Of a stretch of DNA of 64,000 bases, positions 1-11,499 are shown in pieces (within the stretch, counting starts at the first letter, position 1; each line of letters opens with the position of its first letter). The stretch covers positions 62,001-126,000 of the forward strand of contig QANU01084176.1 in the NCBI GenBank assembly GCA_003254905.1. The letters are read 5' to 3'. The notes under the pieces were generated by a model, which had not been told where the DNA came from, did no database searches, and saw nothing but the letters and a program-made list of their open reading frames with translations. The DNA is from Nissolia schottii. Taxonomy: Eukaryota > Streptophyta > Magnoliopsida > Fabales > Fabaceae. The position numbers and the translations under genes were made by a program.

Positions 1-268
1 CTAAACAAACATCTCTTTTGTTGATAAATAATGTCTGCAAATGCAAATAATGTGATCTGTATTTAGAAGGCTTATTGTCTCTACCTTCAATTATAATTTT
101 ATGTATCTTAAGTTACCAATAAAGGTTTTATTGAATCACATTTCTGGTATTTGACGTTGCATTCTGCTTGATAATGGCACTTTAAAACACAGTATATAAT
201 GCGAGCTGCTATTCTATTATTATTTCTTGGGGCCTTTTCTATTTTATTTTATTCTTACTGCATTATAG

Positions 269-520
269 GACCTTGTAACGGAAGTTCAGCGTACACTCTA
301 TTCGACCCTAGCAGAATTCAACGGCAACATAGAAGACGAGAATGACTTGGAGGTCCTCATTGACCTGCAGTTTGGTGCATTGCAGAAGGCAATGAAAATC
401 CCTCACAAGGCATCGGAAGCACGTTTGATGGTATCCAAGAAGTTTCTTACTTTATTCAGGGCTGGTAAACTTGGACCTTTCATTCTTGATGATGTTCCTG
501 ATGTCCAGCCTGTATCATAA
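269..520 (+). CDS. SIN2: Last exon of SIN2/DGP2-type mitochondrial ribosome-assembly GTPase (partial)
   Basis: An AG acceptor at 267-268 opens a reading frame of 83 codons that ends in TAA at 518-520. The peptide carries the run HKASEARLMVSKKFLTLFR followed by LGPFILDDVPD, which matches my memory of the C-terminus of plant SHORT INTEGUMENTS 2 / DAR GTPase 2, a YlqF/MTG1-type circularly permuted GTPase thought to help assemble the mitochondrial ribosome. Only the C-terminal tail is here; the G motifs lie left of the window. Bases 1-268 look like the preceding intron, and I see no other exon in them. The call rests on a short C-terminal peptide but is strengthened by the neighbours NTRC, HSFB3 and ABCA1, which sit beside SIN2 in Arabidopsis. 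Exon borders are by inspection. Confidence 0.75.
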   Translation, partial: DLVTEVQRTLYSTLAEFNGNIEDENDLEVLIDLQFGALQKAMKIPHKASEARLMVSKKFLTLFRAGKLGPFILDDVPDVQPVS

Positions 521-1990
521 AGATCTACCACATTTCCTTTCTCCCATTTGTACCATATAATAATAATAATTATGATATTATATATATTATTCTAAATTTT
601 GGGTAACCTGCAATGCGATATATAGTGAGAGATTGAATTTCCCGTGGAATGAGGATGTGTTTAATTTACCACCATATGAATTCCATTCCATGTGTCTCAG
701 CCACTCAGGTTGGAAAGATTCTTACACAAGGCAGTCTAACATTTTATATTTAGGTAAGCTCACAGTAAAAATGGATCTCATCAACTTTATTTAATGTGCA
801 CTTTCTCATTTATGGGTCATACAAACTTTTATGTGAATGTGTCTAAATATGGTAGTGATAAATTTTTGCTGATATAATTAGTTGATAAACTACTGTGAAG
901 CCATCAAGCATATTAAGCACAGGTGATGATGATCATTGAGTTTGTTTTGTAGAGGGAAATTTGAAGGTTGAACTTGCCTTTGTTAGCCTTCATGATCTCC
1001 GTTTATCACTGATTTTCTATATTAATGCATCAGAAAACTATATTCAATACAAAGAAATAAGAATGTAAAGTAGGTTATACATTGATATTTTGCAAAATGA
1101 GTGTATCCATGACATTAGTTTATATTTGAATGTACCCATGTGATGTGACAGTGGATTATATTTCCCGCAATATTATGTTCCACTGTGAGTATCTTTTTGT
1201 ATCATATTATTACTACATTTATATATATATATATATATAAAGTTTATTACTACTTAAAATACAAATTTTTAAGATTTTTTATTTATTTATGTCGACTTGA
1301 AATTAACATCTAGTTTTGACGTCGACTTTGTTTCCGCCATGACTTGCACTTTAGGAACGTAATTTATGAGCCTAACCGTTTTCAACTCACAAAAGACGTG
1401 GAGACAATACCTGTTGCACCATTTATACAGTACGATTACTTGTCTGCATACAAAGGAGATCAGCGCCATTGGTGTTATTTATACATTGGTGAGAATTTTA
1501 TCTATACTATTAATAAGTAGTTTAAATTTTGCTATTTTAACAACGGGTTGATTGAGGTGATAAATGCATTGACTCTTTAGTTAAAAGTCTCGAGTTCGAG
1601 TTCTAAAAATAGGGTTTGAATATTAGTAGTTCTATCAACACTGAAATTTTGTTATTCTTAAAATACCCAGAAATTAATAGAAGTTATTCACTTACTCTAA
1701 TTAAAAAAAATACTTAAATATTATTTCATTTGGACTGCTTGGGCAAGTGTGGTCTTCCCCAAGTGAAATTACATCCAAAATTATTGTTGTGGGCTCAATT
1801 TCAAGTATACTGCATCATGATATCTTCTTTCTCTTTAAACTCTACAGTCACATCACATGTAAAGATTCATAGTAGGGATGGGTCTCCCTCCCTAGTTCCC
1901 ACAATCTCTTATGCTGTCAAATTTATGACTCCGCGTGGAGTCAAGGTTGGAATACAAAGGGATAGGGTCTTCAATATAGAGTTGGTCATT
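521..1990. other. Intergenic AT-rich DNA
   Basis: This covers the 3' flank of the SIN2-like gene and AT-rich spacer, with a short TA run near 1218-1239. A weak tRNA-like stretch near 1548-1605 has a B-box-like 'gagttcgagttc' and may be an old SINE. I see no convincing coding exon; open stretches near 1366-1551 and 1730-2035 lack recognisable domains. Confidence 0.5.
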
Positions 1991-2009
1991 CTTCACAAGC
2001 ACAATACCC

Positions 2010-2856
2010 CCATGATTTCTTCGGATCTTGTATAGCTTAAAATATATTGACTGAAAAAAACCAACCCGTCTTCTTAATGATTTGTGAAAACTTTACTTTG
2101 GATAGTTTGCCAAACGTGCTACATGCACACCCCAAATATTATTGTCACACGTAGAATTCACTTTTCACTCTCACATCGCATGCACCCATTATACAGTTGT
2201 GCACAAACATTTTGAACTGTTTAAAATGTTTGTGCACGTACCTATGAATGTTTGTGAAAGATAATTAAAAATGTTTATGCACGATAGTTAAAAGTATTTG
2301 CTCATGTCAGTTAAAAATGAATTAATAAACAATAGTTTAAAATGTTTGTGCATGATAATTGTGTGAGTGCACATGAGCCAATTGTATAAAATCATTAGTT
2401 AGTAGTATGGTGACATATTGTAAGGTGTACACTAATATTTCTCTGTGAACTAATGTAATGTCCACTTTATGGGATCTAATTCATGTTCTTTTTGATTGAT
2501 TTATGAAAATTTTGTTTTTGATATTTTGTGGACTGTATGACTTACTTTATCTGATCACTTGTTTTTGTTTTTTTCTCTTTTAACGAAATTGAGCTAGTAT
2601 TATAAAACTATTTAACACTTACATTACTACATTAGAATCGAATATTTAATTAGCTAAGCCTGAATTATTATTTCTTTCCTACAAGTGAAATTCAGCTTCT
2701 TTGATCAATCTTGTAGTATGTTTTTTCAAAAAAAAAAAACATATTTTTTCCCTTTAAATTTTTGGCTTCCAAACAGGAAGACTTCCCACCAATGTAAGCA
2801 TCACTGGAAATTTACTACTCAACGGGACTAAGAGAAGTACAGGCTGCACAAATCAT
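2010..2856 (+). pseudogene. Decayed ABCG copy: part of intron 1 plus exon 2
   Basis: This stretch aligns by eye to intron 1 and exon 2 of the intact ABCG gene downstream (16.8-17.1 kb and 19.64-19.97 kb). 'cacaagcacaatacccc' is shared at the left, and the run from 'gatcacttg' to the exon is shared at the right. The exon-2 equivalent follows 'aaacag' and starts at 2777. It is still open and reads [20 protein letters not shown], against [20 protein letters not shown] in the intact gene. The donor after it is lost: 'aatcatgata' stands where the intact gene has 'aatattgtaag'. No exon 1 or exon 3 is visible nearby, so this is a fragment and not a gene. A minisatellite element interrupts it at about 2105-2440. 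The same orientation and position upstream suggest an old tandem duplication later split by retrotransposons. Confidence 0.75.
2105..2440. mobile_element. Minisatellite foldback element, copy 1
   Basis: Units like 'gttgtgcacaaacatttt' at the left are followed by their reverse complement 'aaaatgtttgtgcac' repeated to the right, so the block can fold on itself. The outer parts ('tgctacatgcacacc' at the left, 'aaggtgtacactaat' at the right) recur at the ends of a larger copy at 36185-37200. The block is absent from the matching place in the intact ABCG intron 1, which shows it is an insertion. The family is unknown to me; the borders are approximate. Confidence 0.6.
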
Positions 2857-2859
2857 GAT

Positions 2860-3489
2860 ATCTCTATAATAATGTCTATATACATATAGAAAGATCCATT
2901 CTCAAATAAAAACTCACTAAACAAAAAGTTTGGTTCTTTTTTTTTTTTTCCTTCGATAAACAAATTCGCTAAACAATTCTGTAAGTATATTTACCATTTA
3001 TTTTTTCCAAAAACTTTCGCCACTTTTCTTGCCCTAAAATTGAGTTAAGCTTTGAAGTATAATTGCAAATATCCAAGCTAGCCACACCACCATGCAGCCA
3101 CCATTGTTGAACAACGGCAGAAATCTCCTATTAGGAAGGGATATTATGTTAGGATGATAGGAATATTTTAGAAATAGTATATGATAATAGCAAGTGCATA
3201 AGGGATTAAAGAGTAATACGTGTTATTATAGAATATTTTAGAATATTTTTATATCCAATAAATGCATCCTTTATGGTGAATGAATACAAGAAAAAAATTA
3301 TTTAATCTTAATTTATCCTTAAAAATAATTTGAAAAAAATATTTCTCTATCATCTCCACACTTCATTCTGAATCAAAAAAATCTCCCCACTTCATTAAGT
3401 AGTTCAAGATCATTAGCAAATAAAGGAGGATACACACAACATTTATTATCCCAGCTTGAGATAGGGGTCAAGTGCCCACACACTCCCAC

Positions 3490-3520
<31 letters not shown>

Positions 3521-4300
3521 TATTTGATTTGATTTAATGTTTTTTTAAATATATATTTATACTCTTTCATATTATTATTATAGGAAGAGAGAGGGAGAGA
3601 GATCTAGTTCAGCTAGCCGACACAGAATGGTTGGAAGGTTTAACATTATTAATGGATCAACAGATTCTCCAAAGTAGCTAGAATTAGTTAGTTTGTTTTG
3701 GTGGCTCACTCTCACTGGTTTTATTGAACTTGATGTATTTAGATATATACAATGGACGTCATGGTTCATGTGCCCTTCAAAATAGTTCTCTTATTATTTC
3801 ATCAATATTCATGTCAGATATTTATTTAACGCAACGTAAATGAAGTTAGTTTTCATGGGAGAGTAACCAAGAGATGGACAATTAGATTTTCAAGACGGGT
3901 TCTTATGCTTAAAGAATATATATAGCATCTTTGATTATACTAATAGCAAAATGCTTAATAGCCCTAAAAACAATTCCACCCGTTGATTTAAAATTAACCT
4001 TCACCTTTTTTATTTTATTTTTAGGTTAATGCTCAACTTTGACATGTTGTGCCTAATGTAGTCCTTGGAAGAAGAAAAAAAAGATTTGTTATTGTTTGAG
4101 CTTGACAATTGATAGATTTGTTAAATTTTTTTGTCTATGAGCTTCACAAAACATGCACTAAACCATTCCTGAACTTAAGAAAGCATGCTCTAAGTAGTCC
4201 TTGATATTGTAAAGTTTATGGACTACTTATGACATTTTTTGTAAAGTTTAGGAACATAGGAATTAAATAGGTCTATTGATTGTTAAGTTCAAAATTAACA
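2860..4300. other. Intergenic AT-rich DNA with a trinucleotide microsatellite
   Basis: No coding exon is recognised. An (ATA/TAA)n microsatellite sits near 3490-3521, and there are several poly-A/T runs. The gypsy relic starts at the right edge. Confidence 0.5.
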
Positions 4301-4309
4301 AGTTCAAAA

Positions 4310-6496
4310 GTTTCTATACCAGTATTTCGAGGCAACAGTTGCACATCAGTGGATGAGTTGGTATCGTCCATGGATGCCCTACAATTGTTAGATTGGAATT
4401 ATAGCAGTTACCTAGCAGTGGTAATAGGACTAGAACAAGAAGGGTCGAGCCTCACACAGATCCCAGTAGTATGTGAGTTCCCGGACTTCTTCCCCAACGA
4501 CCTCCTGAGTGAGCCTTCAGGAAGAGAAGTAGATTTCAGCATAGAACTGGAACCATGGGTCTGACCCATCTCGTTACCTCCATACAGGATGGCTTCTCCC
4601 AAGTTGCGAAAGTTGCATAAGAAGTTACAAGAGTTACTAGACAAAGGCTTATCATATCAAGTACCTCTCCGTGGGGTGCCCCAGTGCTTTTCATTAAGAA
4701 GAAGGACGATACTATGAGGATATGCATAGATTACCATCAGTTGAATTAATTCATAATGAAGAATCGTTCCCCTCTGTCGCATATTGACGACTTCTTTGAT
4801 TAGTTGCAAGGGGCAGTATGCTTCTTGAAGTTTGACCTCTGTTCAGGGTATCACTAGCTCAAGAAAAAAATGGAAGATATCCCTAAAACAATCTTTCAAA
4901 CCTGGTATAGAAACTATGAGTTCTTGGTAATGTCCTTCGATTTGACCAACGCACCTGTGACCTTTATGAACAGGGTTTTCAAGCCGTTCTTGGACCACTT
5001 TGTTATTGTGTTTATCGATGACATTCTAGTATATTCCAAGAGTAAGGAAGAACACGAAGAGTATCTAAGAATGGTACTACAAACCTTAAGGGAGAATTAG
5101 TTATGCGCCAAAATCTCCAAGTGTGAGTTTTGGCTGGAGCAGGTAGCATTCTTGGGTTACATAATCTCCAAATATGGGATCTTAGTTGACCCGAAGAAAG
5201 TGGAAGTTGTATAGTAGTGGCCAATGCCAACAGTGGTTTCAGAGATCCGCAGTTTTCTCAGTTTAGCTAGGTATTACCACCGCTTCGTGAAAGATTTTTC
5301 CAAGATAGTAGCACCATTGACCAAGCTCACACAAAAATGGGTCAAGTTTCTATGGTCGATAGAATGTGAAGACATTTTTCAGAAGTTGAAGGACAACCTA
5401 ACCTCAACACAAGTGCTCGTGTTACCCTCAAGAGTGGGTGGGTTTTCCATTTTTTGTGACGCTTCAAGGGTTGGCCTTGGATCCATGCTTATGCAGCATG
5501 GTTGGGTTATTACCTACGCATCCAGGCAACTCAAGAAGCACAAATAGAACTATCCCACTCATGATTTAGAAATGGCAGTAGTGATCTTCGCTTTGAAGAT
5601 GTGAAGGCACTATTTGTATGGGGAACCATGTGAGATTTTCACAGATCACAAAAGTCTACAATATATCTTTAAGCAAAAGGAATTGAACCTCAGGCAGCAT
5701 TGATGGGTAGAGTTGTTGAAGGATGCACCATCCAATATCACTCGGGTAAGGCCAACGTGGTGGCTGATGCTCTGAGTAGAAAGTTTGATGGTAGTTTGGC
5801 TCATGTCACTCTGGTACGATGACAATTAGTGGTAGATATCCACTAGTTGACAGTAGACGAGTTCAGGTTCAGCATAAGTGAGTTAGGGGCGATCTTGGCC
5901 AACCTCAAGATCTAGATTACGTTCTTGTTAGAATAGATCAAAAGGTGGCAAACAGAAGATCCTGTGATAAGGGAGAGCATTGAAAGGACTGAGAACGACA
6001 TAATATTGAAGTTTTTTGTGGATTCAGAAGGGGTTGCTACAAATAGGCCCCTGACATTAGTAAGCGTAGAAACAGAGTTATGAAAGAAGATCACAATACA
6101 ACTTACTCGGTCCGTCTAGGGTTGATGAAGATGTATCAAGACCTGAAGGAACTCTTTTGGTGGAAGAGCATGAAGAGAGATATGAGAAATTTCATGGCTA
6201 GGTGCCTTGTGTGCCAGTAAGTCAAGGCTAAATGCCGACGACTAGCAAGAGAGCTGCAGAGGATATTCATACCCGAGTGAAAGTGGGAATGAATCACCAT
6301 GGACTTCATGGTAGGTTTAGCCCGAACCCCCAATGACTATGACTTGACATAGGTAATAGTTAACAGAATTACCAAGTCAGCTCACTGTGTGCCAGTCAAG
6401 ACCACCTACAAGACCATAGATTATGCAAGGATCTACATTTGAGAGATAGTCTGACTTCATTGGATCCCCCTTTCGATTATATTGGATAGGGCTACA
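4310..6496 (+). mobile_element. Degenerate Ty3/gypsy pol (protease tail, RT, RNase H, integrase start)
   Basis: Reading across several stops and frameshifts, the domain order is that of a Ty3/gypsy (Tekay/Del-like chromovirus) polyprotein. The linker before RT (VVCEFPDFFPNDL) is at about 4470-4500. RT starts near 4700 ([16 protein letters not shown]), with the catalytic FIDDIL near 5012. RNase H follows at about 5440-5690 (FCDASRVGLGS, then [10 protein letters not shown]), and an integrase zinc-binding region is near 6120-6220 (MRNFMARCLVCQ). Many in-frame stops show it is dead. No gag or 5' LTR is seen to the left, so the 5' part is lost. The integrase core is cut at 6496 by an inserted solo LTR and resumes at 9095. 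Confidence 0.92.
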
Positions 6497-7436
6497 TGAA
6501 ACACCCTAGCTAACTGTTTACTCGTACGTAGTAAACAAAGCTCACTAGGTTGTTTGCCCTTTGATCGGAATACCTTAGTCCGTCGTTATCTTTTGAAAAT
6601 AGTGGTTTAAGAAAATAAGGACCAATTTCAAATATTTTTATTTACATTACATAATTGCGAAACTAGAGCCATGCGTCTGAAAGATGAATATATCAAAGCG
6701 TGTAACAGTAGTGTAATAGAACATCCAATATACATCCAAGTGGTCCATCATACAAAATCACATAAGTGTATATGTAATACATAAAATACATCCATGTACA
6801 TAGATCAAAATACCAACTACATGAGTCATAATACATCATAACAAAATACATATCAAAATACAAGGGCCGCTAGAGACCCTTGGCAAAAATCTGGACATCC
6901 AGCATATCTCTATGTCCCTGTCCTGTCACTGCCACTCAGGGCTCTGCTGTCGGCTCATCGGCGTCCTCAAAACATGAATCATCATCTGTACCTGAAGTCA
7001 ATAAGGTAATGGGGGTGAGAACGGTAGGTTCTCAGTGGAAGTAACTTTAGTTCCTAGGTCTCGTCTCATATTAGGTCGGACTTCAGGCCGCTCAGAGATC
7101 TCTAAGTGAACAGGTATACTACATGTCCTACTAATTATTATCTGGCCTATCTGAACGGCTTTATCTGCATTACTATGTGATCTGGGAACTAATCTTGCTT
7201 ACTATGTTCTCGTGCTGATTAACATTACGTTTATATACATAGCCGTCTCGAGCGTTCTCTTGACGGTAGCAACATAACAATGGAATAATAGTTTATAATC
7301 TCTCATGCATAATAGAATAATCAGAATAACTAGAATGCGCCTTTTCACATACTTATGCATAACCAAATAAACATGCTAAATGCTCATGCATTACCTAATA
7401 ATCAGCTTTTAGAATATATGTTATTCCCACCATAGT

Positions 7437-7685
7437 ATTGTCCTCTCTTGACACTACTATAACGGAATAACCTCGCACCTCCAGGTGGTCCTCGGTGACC
7501 CCTGCGGTGGGCTTCCACCTGCCATGTGCCCCCTCGGGACCCATTGACAGTGGGCGGATATTGTACCCCCACCTAGGCTTGCCCCCTTTCGACAATGCAA
7601 AGGCGTGGTAACCGCACACCCCCAGGTATGTTATCTCAACACCACCTGTGGCGGGCTTCCACATTCAGGATGCCCCTCGGACCTC
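7437..7685. repeat. Imperfect tandem duplication inside the solo LTR
   Basis: A GC-rich unit with 'ccaggt', 'gtgggcttccac' and 'gcccctcgg' appears twice about 140 bp apart (near 7480-7540 and 7618-7682), with further partial matches between. It stands out from its AT-rich surroundings. Confidence 0.6.
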
Positions 7686-7959
7686 CTGAAGTGGGATCAT
7701 AACTGGCTCACGTGATCACGGCCTCATAATTTTCAGCATTTCTGACATTCATGTACCTGCAGCATGTTATATCTTGTTTCCTATGGTTCATTTCAGAATC
7801 TTTATTTATCTCATAATTACTTCTCATCCTTTAACTTGGCCTATCATGAATGCATGGAATGCTACATCTTATCTCATACATAATAAACCTATCTAGTCCA
7901 GGCCACAAGACCCTTCAGAATCATCTTCCTAAATCCTAGCATCATTTCTAACATATTTC

Positions 7960-8340
7960 ATCACATAATCAATAAATCACACACACAAGCACATAATCAC
8001 ATAAACACATAAACACATAAACACTCATCCACCATCAAGAGGTGAGGAATTAGAGTTACCCACACATAATCACATAATCAAATATCCACCATTGAAGAGG
8101 CATAATCACATAATCAAATCACATAATCAAACATCCACCATAAAGAGGCATAATTACATAATCAAATCACAAAATCAAACATCCACCATTAAAGAGGCAT
8201 AATTACATAATCAAATCACAAAATCAAAGAATCATCAAACATGCACATAATCACATATTCAAAATATCACACCCACATGCACATATAAATCACATAACAA
8301 GCATCCACCATCAAGAGGTGAGGAACTAGAGTTACCCACT
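7960..8340. repeat. Minisatellite of 'cacataatcaaa / catccaccat' units inside the solo LTR
   Basis: Units of roughly 50 bp built of 'cacataatcaaa' plus 'catccaccat.aagaggc' are repeated several times. The whole is bracketed by a direct repeat 'catccaccatcaagaggtga...gagttacccac' at 8026-8062 and 8302-8339, differing at one base. Confidence 0.8.
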
Positions 8341-9094
8341 TCCTAACTAGCTTCTTGATGATGGAAGAAGGATGAAAGTAAGCTTGAATTGCTTGATTGA
8401 GTTCTCTTGGCCAAGAAGTGAAAACCCTAGGTTATGGAGATTTTGGGGGTTTTTGGAACTTGAGCTTTCCTTTCTCCAAGTGAAGAGAAACTCCTTGCCT
8501 TACACCTAGCTTGTCTTCTTGGTGGATTTGGGAGTGGTTGATGATGATGAGAACAAGAGATGAGGTTTAGGAGCTATGGAGCTTTGGTCTTGGAGCTTAG
8601 GAAGAAGAAATGAAATGGTCTTGGTGGTGTTTTGTGTGTGTGTCTTCGTGGGAATAGAGGGCTGCCCAAGGGTTTTAATCCCTTGGCCCTAATTAATTCC
8701 AATTTTACCCTTAATGAGTTGTATGTCATGTTGGTTCATGAATTCTTTATGTCCGGACGTCCTAAAATTATTTCAGACATACCGTTGTGACCTAGAAATT
8801 TCCCTTGTTTATATTTAAATCTCTCTTAAATTATTCTCACATTATTTTCACATTAGTGTATTTTACAGACTCCTTTGAGTCACCCTTAAGTTCTAAAAAT
8901 AGCCTAATACTAACCCAAACGCCACCAAACTTCACGAGATCGCAAAATTATTATTTTTACCCAATACGATAGACATTAAATAATTTTCTCGAATTTTATT
9001 TCATTTCTATCTCATCTTTTCTTTATTAACATGTTCTTAATTATTTATTAAGTGGAATTTTTGGTAACGGAAAAACTTGGGTTGTTACACTACA

Positions 9095-9300
9095 CAGTTC
9101 ATTGCTAGGTTTTGGAAGCCATTTCAGACAACCTTGGGTACAGATTTAGAGATGTGCATTGCTTTCTATCCTCAAAAAAAACAACCAGTCAGAAAGGAAT
9201 ATTCAGATGCTTGAGGACATACTTAGGGCATGCGTCCTTGATTTTGGAGATCTTGGGAAAAGCATCTACCTCTGGTAGAGTGCCCAACGCTCTTTAATGA
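9095..9300 (+). mobile_element. Ty3/gypsy integrase core, right part (broken)
   Basis: The reading resumes directly after the target duplication of the solo LTR. Frames across this stretch resemble the integrase core downstream of the first catalytic aspartate (FW..., the FHP-Q region, then LPLVE near 9270). Frameshifts and stops are present. The similarity stops at about 9297, where an LTR-like sequence begins, so the C-terminal end of integrase is deleted. Confidence 0.75.
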
Positions 9301-11069
9301 CACTAGAGTCACCAGAAATCCTAGCAGTGGCACCTTGGGCCAGGAGAAGGGCTTGTTTCTTCGCCTATATATAGAGCTCCCCTTACAGCTCTAAAACTCA
9401 CTTAGAGCTTCAGATTCCTCTCGCAAGCACAAAGTTTTTTGCTCATTCTTTCTCTTTCTCTCTATCTCTTTGTGAAGACACAACGTCTTCACCTATGGTA
9501 AGTAGCCAATACTTTTAAGGATGACCTAGGATAGTAGGTCCTAACGTCGCTACTTTGGTAGTGGTAGCGTTGTGGCGATCTACAATCACCATGGCGATGT
9601 TGGGTCACCATAGTGATGTAGTTTGCTACTGCGGTGCCCTCTAATTATGTTTCATTAAGTTTTTTGATGGTGTGGTTGGCCTTTCCAAGTGCCAACTCTA
9701 CAACACTTGGAGCTTCCAGTGCTAGTGATCCCCAGTCTCAGGCTTTTCCAAGTGAGTGAAGGTCCCGATGCGTCGACGGTGTGCCACATTAGTGGTCTAT
9801 CAATCAAGTTTTAACTATGTTTATAATTATTGTGATTGTCTATTTAGTTAATATGCTTAGTAGATGACATGCTAGGACAAAGACCTATATGAATGTGATA
9901 TGATACATGATGATATATTTAGAATGGTTTGGTTAGGCTTAGATAACAGACCATAATAAAGACTTCGATTAAGGAATGGTCCTAGCTAAGAGACAGTTCT
10001 AGCTAGGAAAGACTTGGTACGTAAGCTGTCTGTTGTGACGCACCTCTCTTTCCTGGGAACCTCCCTAAGCTCGGTACCAGAGTCCTTAGTTCTGAATGAG
10101 TAACAAAGACTAAAGCATAAAGTGGCTAGGATGCTGCCTTCCATAAACAATAGGCTTAGTATCTAATAACTTCGATAATCAACCTAGCTAACCTAAAAGA
10201 CTTCATAAACAAAATACCTTAGGGTAGAGGACTCAGTCTGGGGGTGTATGTATTTAGTAGTGTACGGGGTCAGCATCCTCACAGATTATATTCAATATTA
10301 TATGGGGTCAACATCCCAACAGTTATATTTAGTATTATATGGGGTTAGCGTCTCCGCAGTTTAAAGTCAATATTATACAACTTTAGGGTATGTGTACCCT
10401 CAGAGATCCAGTATCCGGGTTCTAGCATATCTAGAACTGCGAGGATTTATCCTAATGAATCAAGGTCGAGCTCACACTTCCTTGAATCGAGAATCGAGAG
10501 ACATCTTTCCTCGCGTCCCTCTACTGGAAGTTGACACGTGTTGCAGGCCGAAACAAATTTACTTTCACTAGTTACTTTCCAGCTTTACTTTAATGTATCT
10601 TATTGATTGTTCAACTATATATACACACATTGTATTACATGTAGTATTTGTTATGTGAGTGATACTGAGGTACCCACCACTGAGTTGACAACTCACTCCT
10701 TTGTCATGTTGTTTTTCAGATATAGTAGAAGAAAGTGAGAACGCCCCCGCATCCAGTAGCAACGAGGTTCAGCGTTTGTGGTAAGCTTTGTTTTGCAATG
10801 GGATCTACCATGGTTTATATTTATTAGATATGCTTCAGATCACTTAGGCAAGATTCCTGTTTTCGTATACATGTACTAGTACATTAGCATTTATTTCAAA
10901 CAAATGTAATTCAAGGATTTTATTGAATTTTATTTATAAGACCAACCATTTATTTATATTTATAAAATAAGTTGTTTATTCTATCATGCATGGCGTTAGT
11001 ATGCCACATCAGAGCTTCCATAGGGATAGTATCTCTACGTGCAGTCACGTCCTAAGTTGGGGCATGACA
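9298..11069 (+). mobile_element. LTR-like sequence, probably 3' LTR of the gypsy relic
   Basis: It follows the gypsy integrase on the same strand. It has a TATA box ('ctatatatagag', 9364-9375) followed by a pyrimidine-rich leader. Near 10260-10385 a repeated motif 'attatatggggtcaacatcc' occurs three times. Near 10670-10725 it carries the 'tacccaccactgag...ttgtttttcag' block common towards the 3' end of plant gypsy LTRs. A start at TGACAC (9298) and an end at CATGACA (11069) are possible, but no clean target duplication is seen, so the borders are tentative. Confidence 0.6.
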
Positions 11070-11099
11070 CCCTAACCCTGCTAGGTTAAGAAGTCTCCT

Positions 11100-11480
11100 T
11101 TGGGTTGCTTATGGTTGTTGGGTGCTAGGTTTCATGGGAGCCATTGGCTTTGCTGGTAATCTTCTGCCAAAGCTTCCAGCTATTCATTTTGGTTTGTGCT
11201 TGGAGTGAGAGCATGGGTTTTGTAGAGTTTGGTGTGAAAATAACTCCATGGATGCTCTATTCCTTGTTACGTCTAGGGATGAAGACCACATTTTTATTGC
11301 TATCATTCATTATATTTAGGAGTGGCTAGCAAAAGATTGGGGGTTCGAATTACACATACTTTCAAAGAAAAGAACAGTTGTGGGAATTTCTTGGCCAAGG
11401 AAAGAACCTCGGCAGATGGTTGTTCATCATCCTTGAGGACATGTCATTGTAGCTTCAACTACTTTTGTGTGAAGATCAAC
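11100..11480 (+). pseudogene. LINE-type RNase H relic
   Basis: Joined across one stop and one frameshift (in the A-rich run near 11365), the conceptual peptide shows the plant LINE RNase H layout. A GFMGAIGFAGN-like strand is followed by a LPAIHFGL helix with EHGF, then CENNSMDAL, and finally NSCGNFLAKE with the closing DFLAKEG-type motif. It is a degraded 3' part of a non-LTR element, or a domesticated RNase H fragment that is now dead. No poly-A tail or target duplication was found. Confidence 0.65.
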
Positions 11481-11499
11481 GTGGCTTTGTTTTCTTGAG

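Larger units (their letters stand above)
6497..9089 (-). mobile_element. Solo LTR of a Ty3/gypsy-type element, antisense, with 5-bp target duplication
   Basis: The 2593-bp block starts TGAAACACCC and ends GGGTTGTTACA, and is flanked by the perfect 5-bp duplication CTACA (6492-6496 and 9090-9094). It splits the integrase core of the surrounding gypsy relic exactly between LDRAT and the following FW-type region. Read on the minus strand it begins TGTAACAACCCAAG and carries the 'ctcacccccatt...ttcag' block common in plant gypsy LTRs, so it is inserted antisense. I see no second copy of either end inside, so a solo LTR from unequal recombination is more likely than a complete element. Confidence 0.85.

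Noticed and set aside
1548..1605. tRNA-like stretch with 'gagttcgagttc'
   Set aside because: Cannot fold as a tRNA by eye and lacks tail and flanks; kept only as a remark.
1730..2035. 101-codon open frame, considered as a gypsy protease tail
   Set aside because: No catalytic D(T/S)G, and its right end overlaps sequence that is intronic in the intact ABCG gene.
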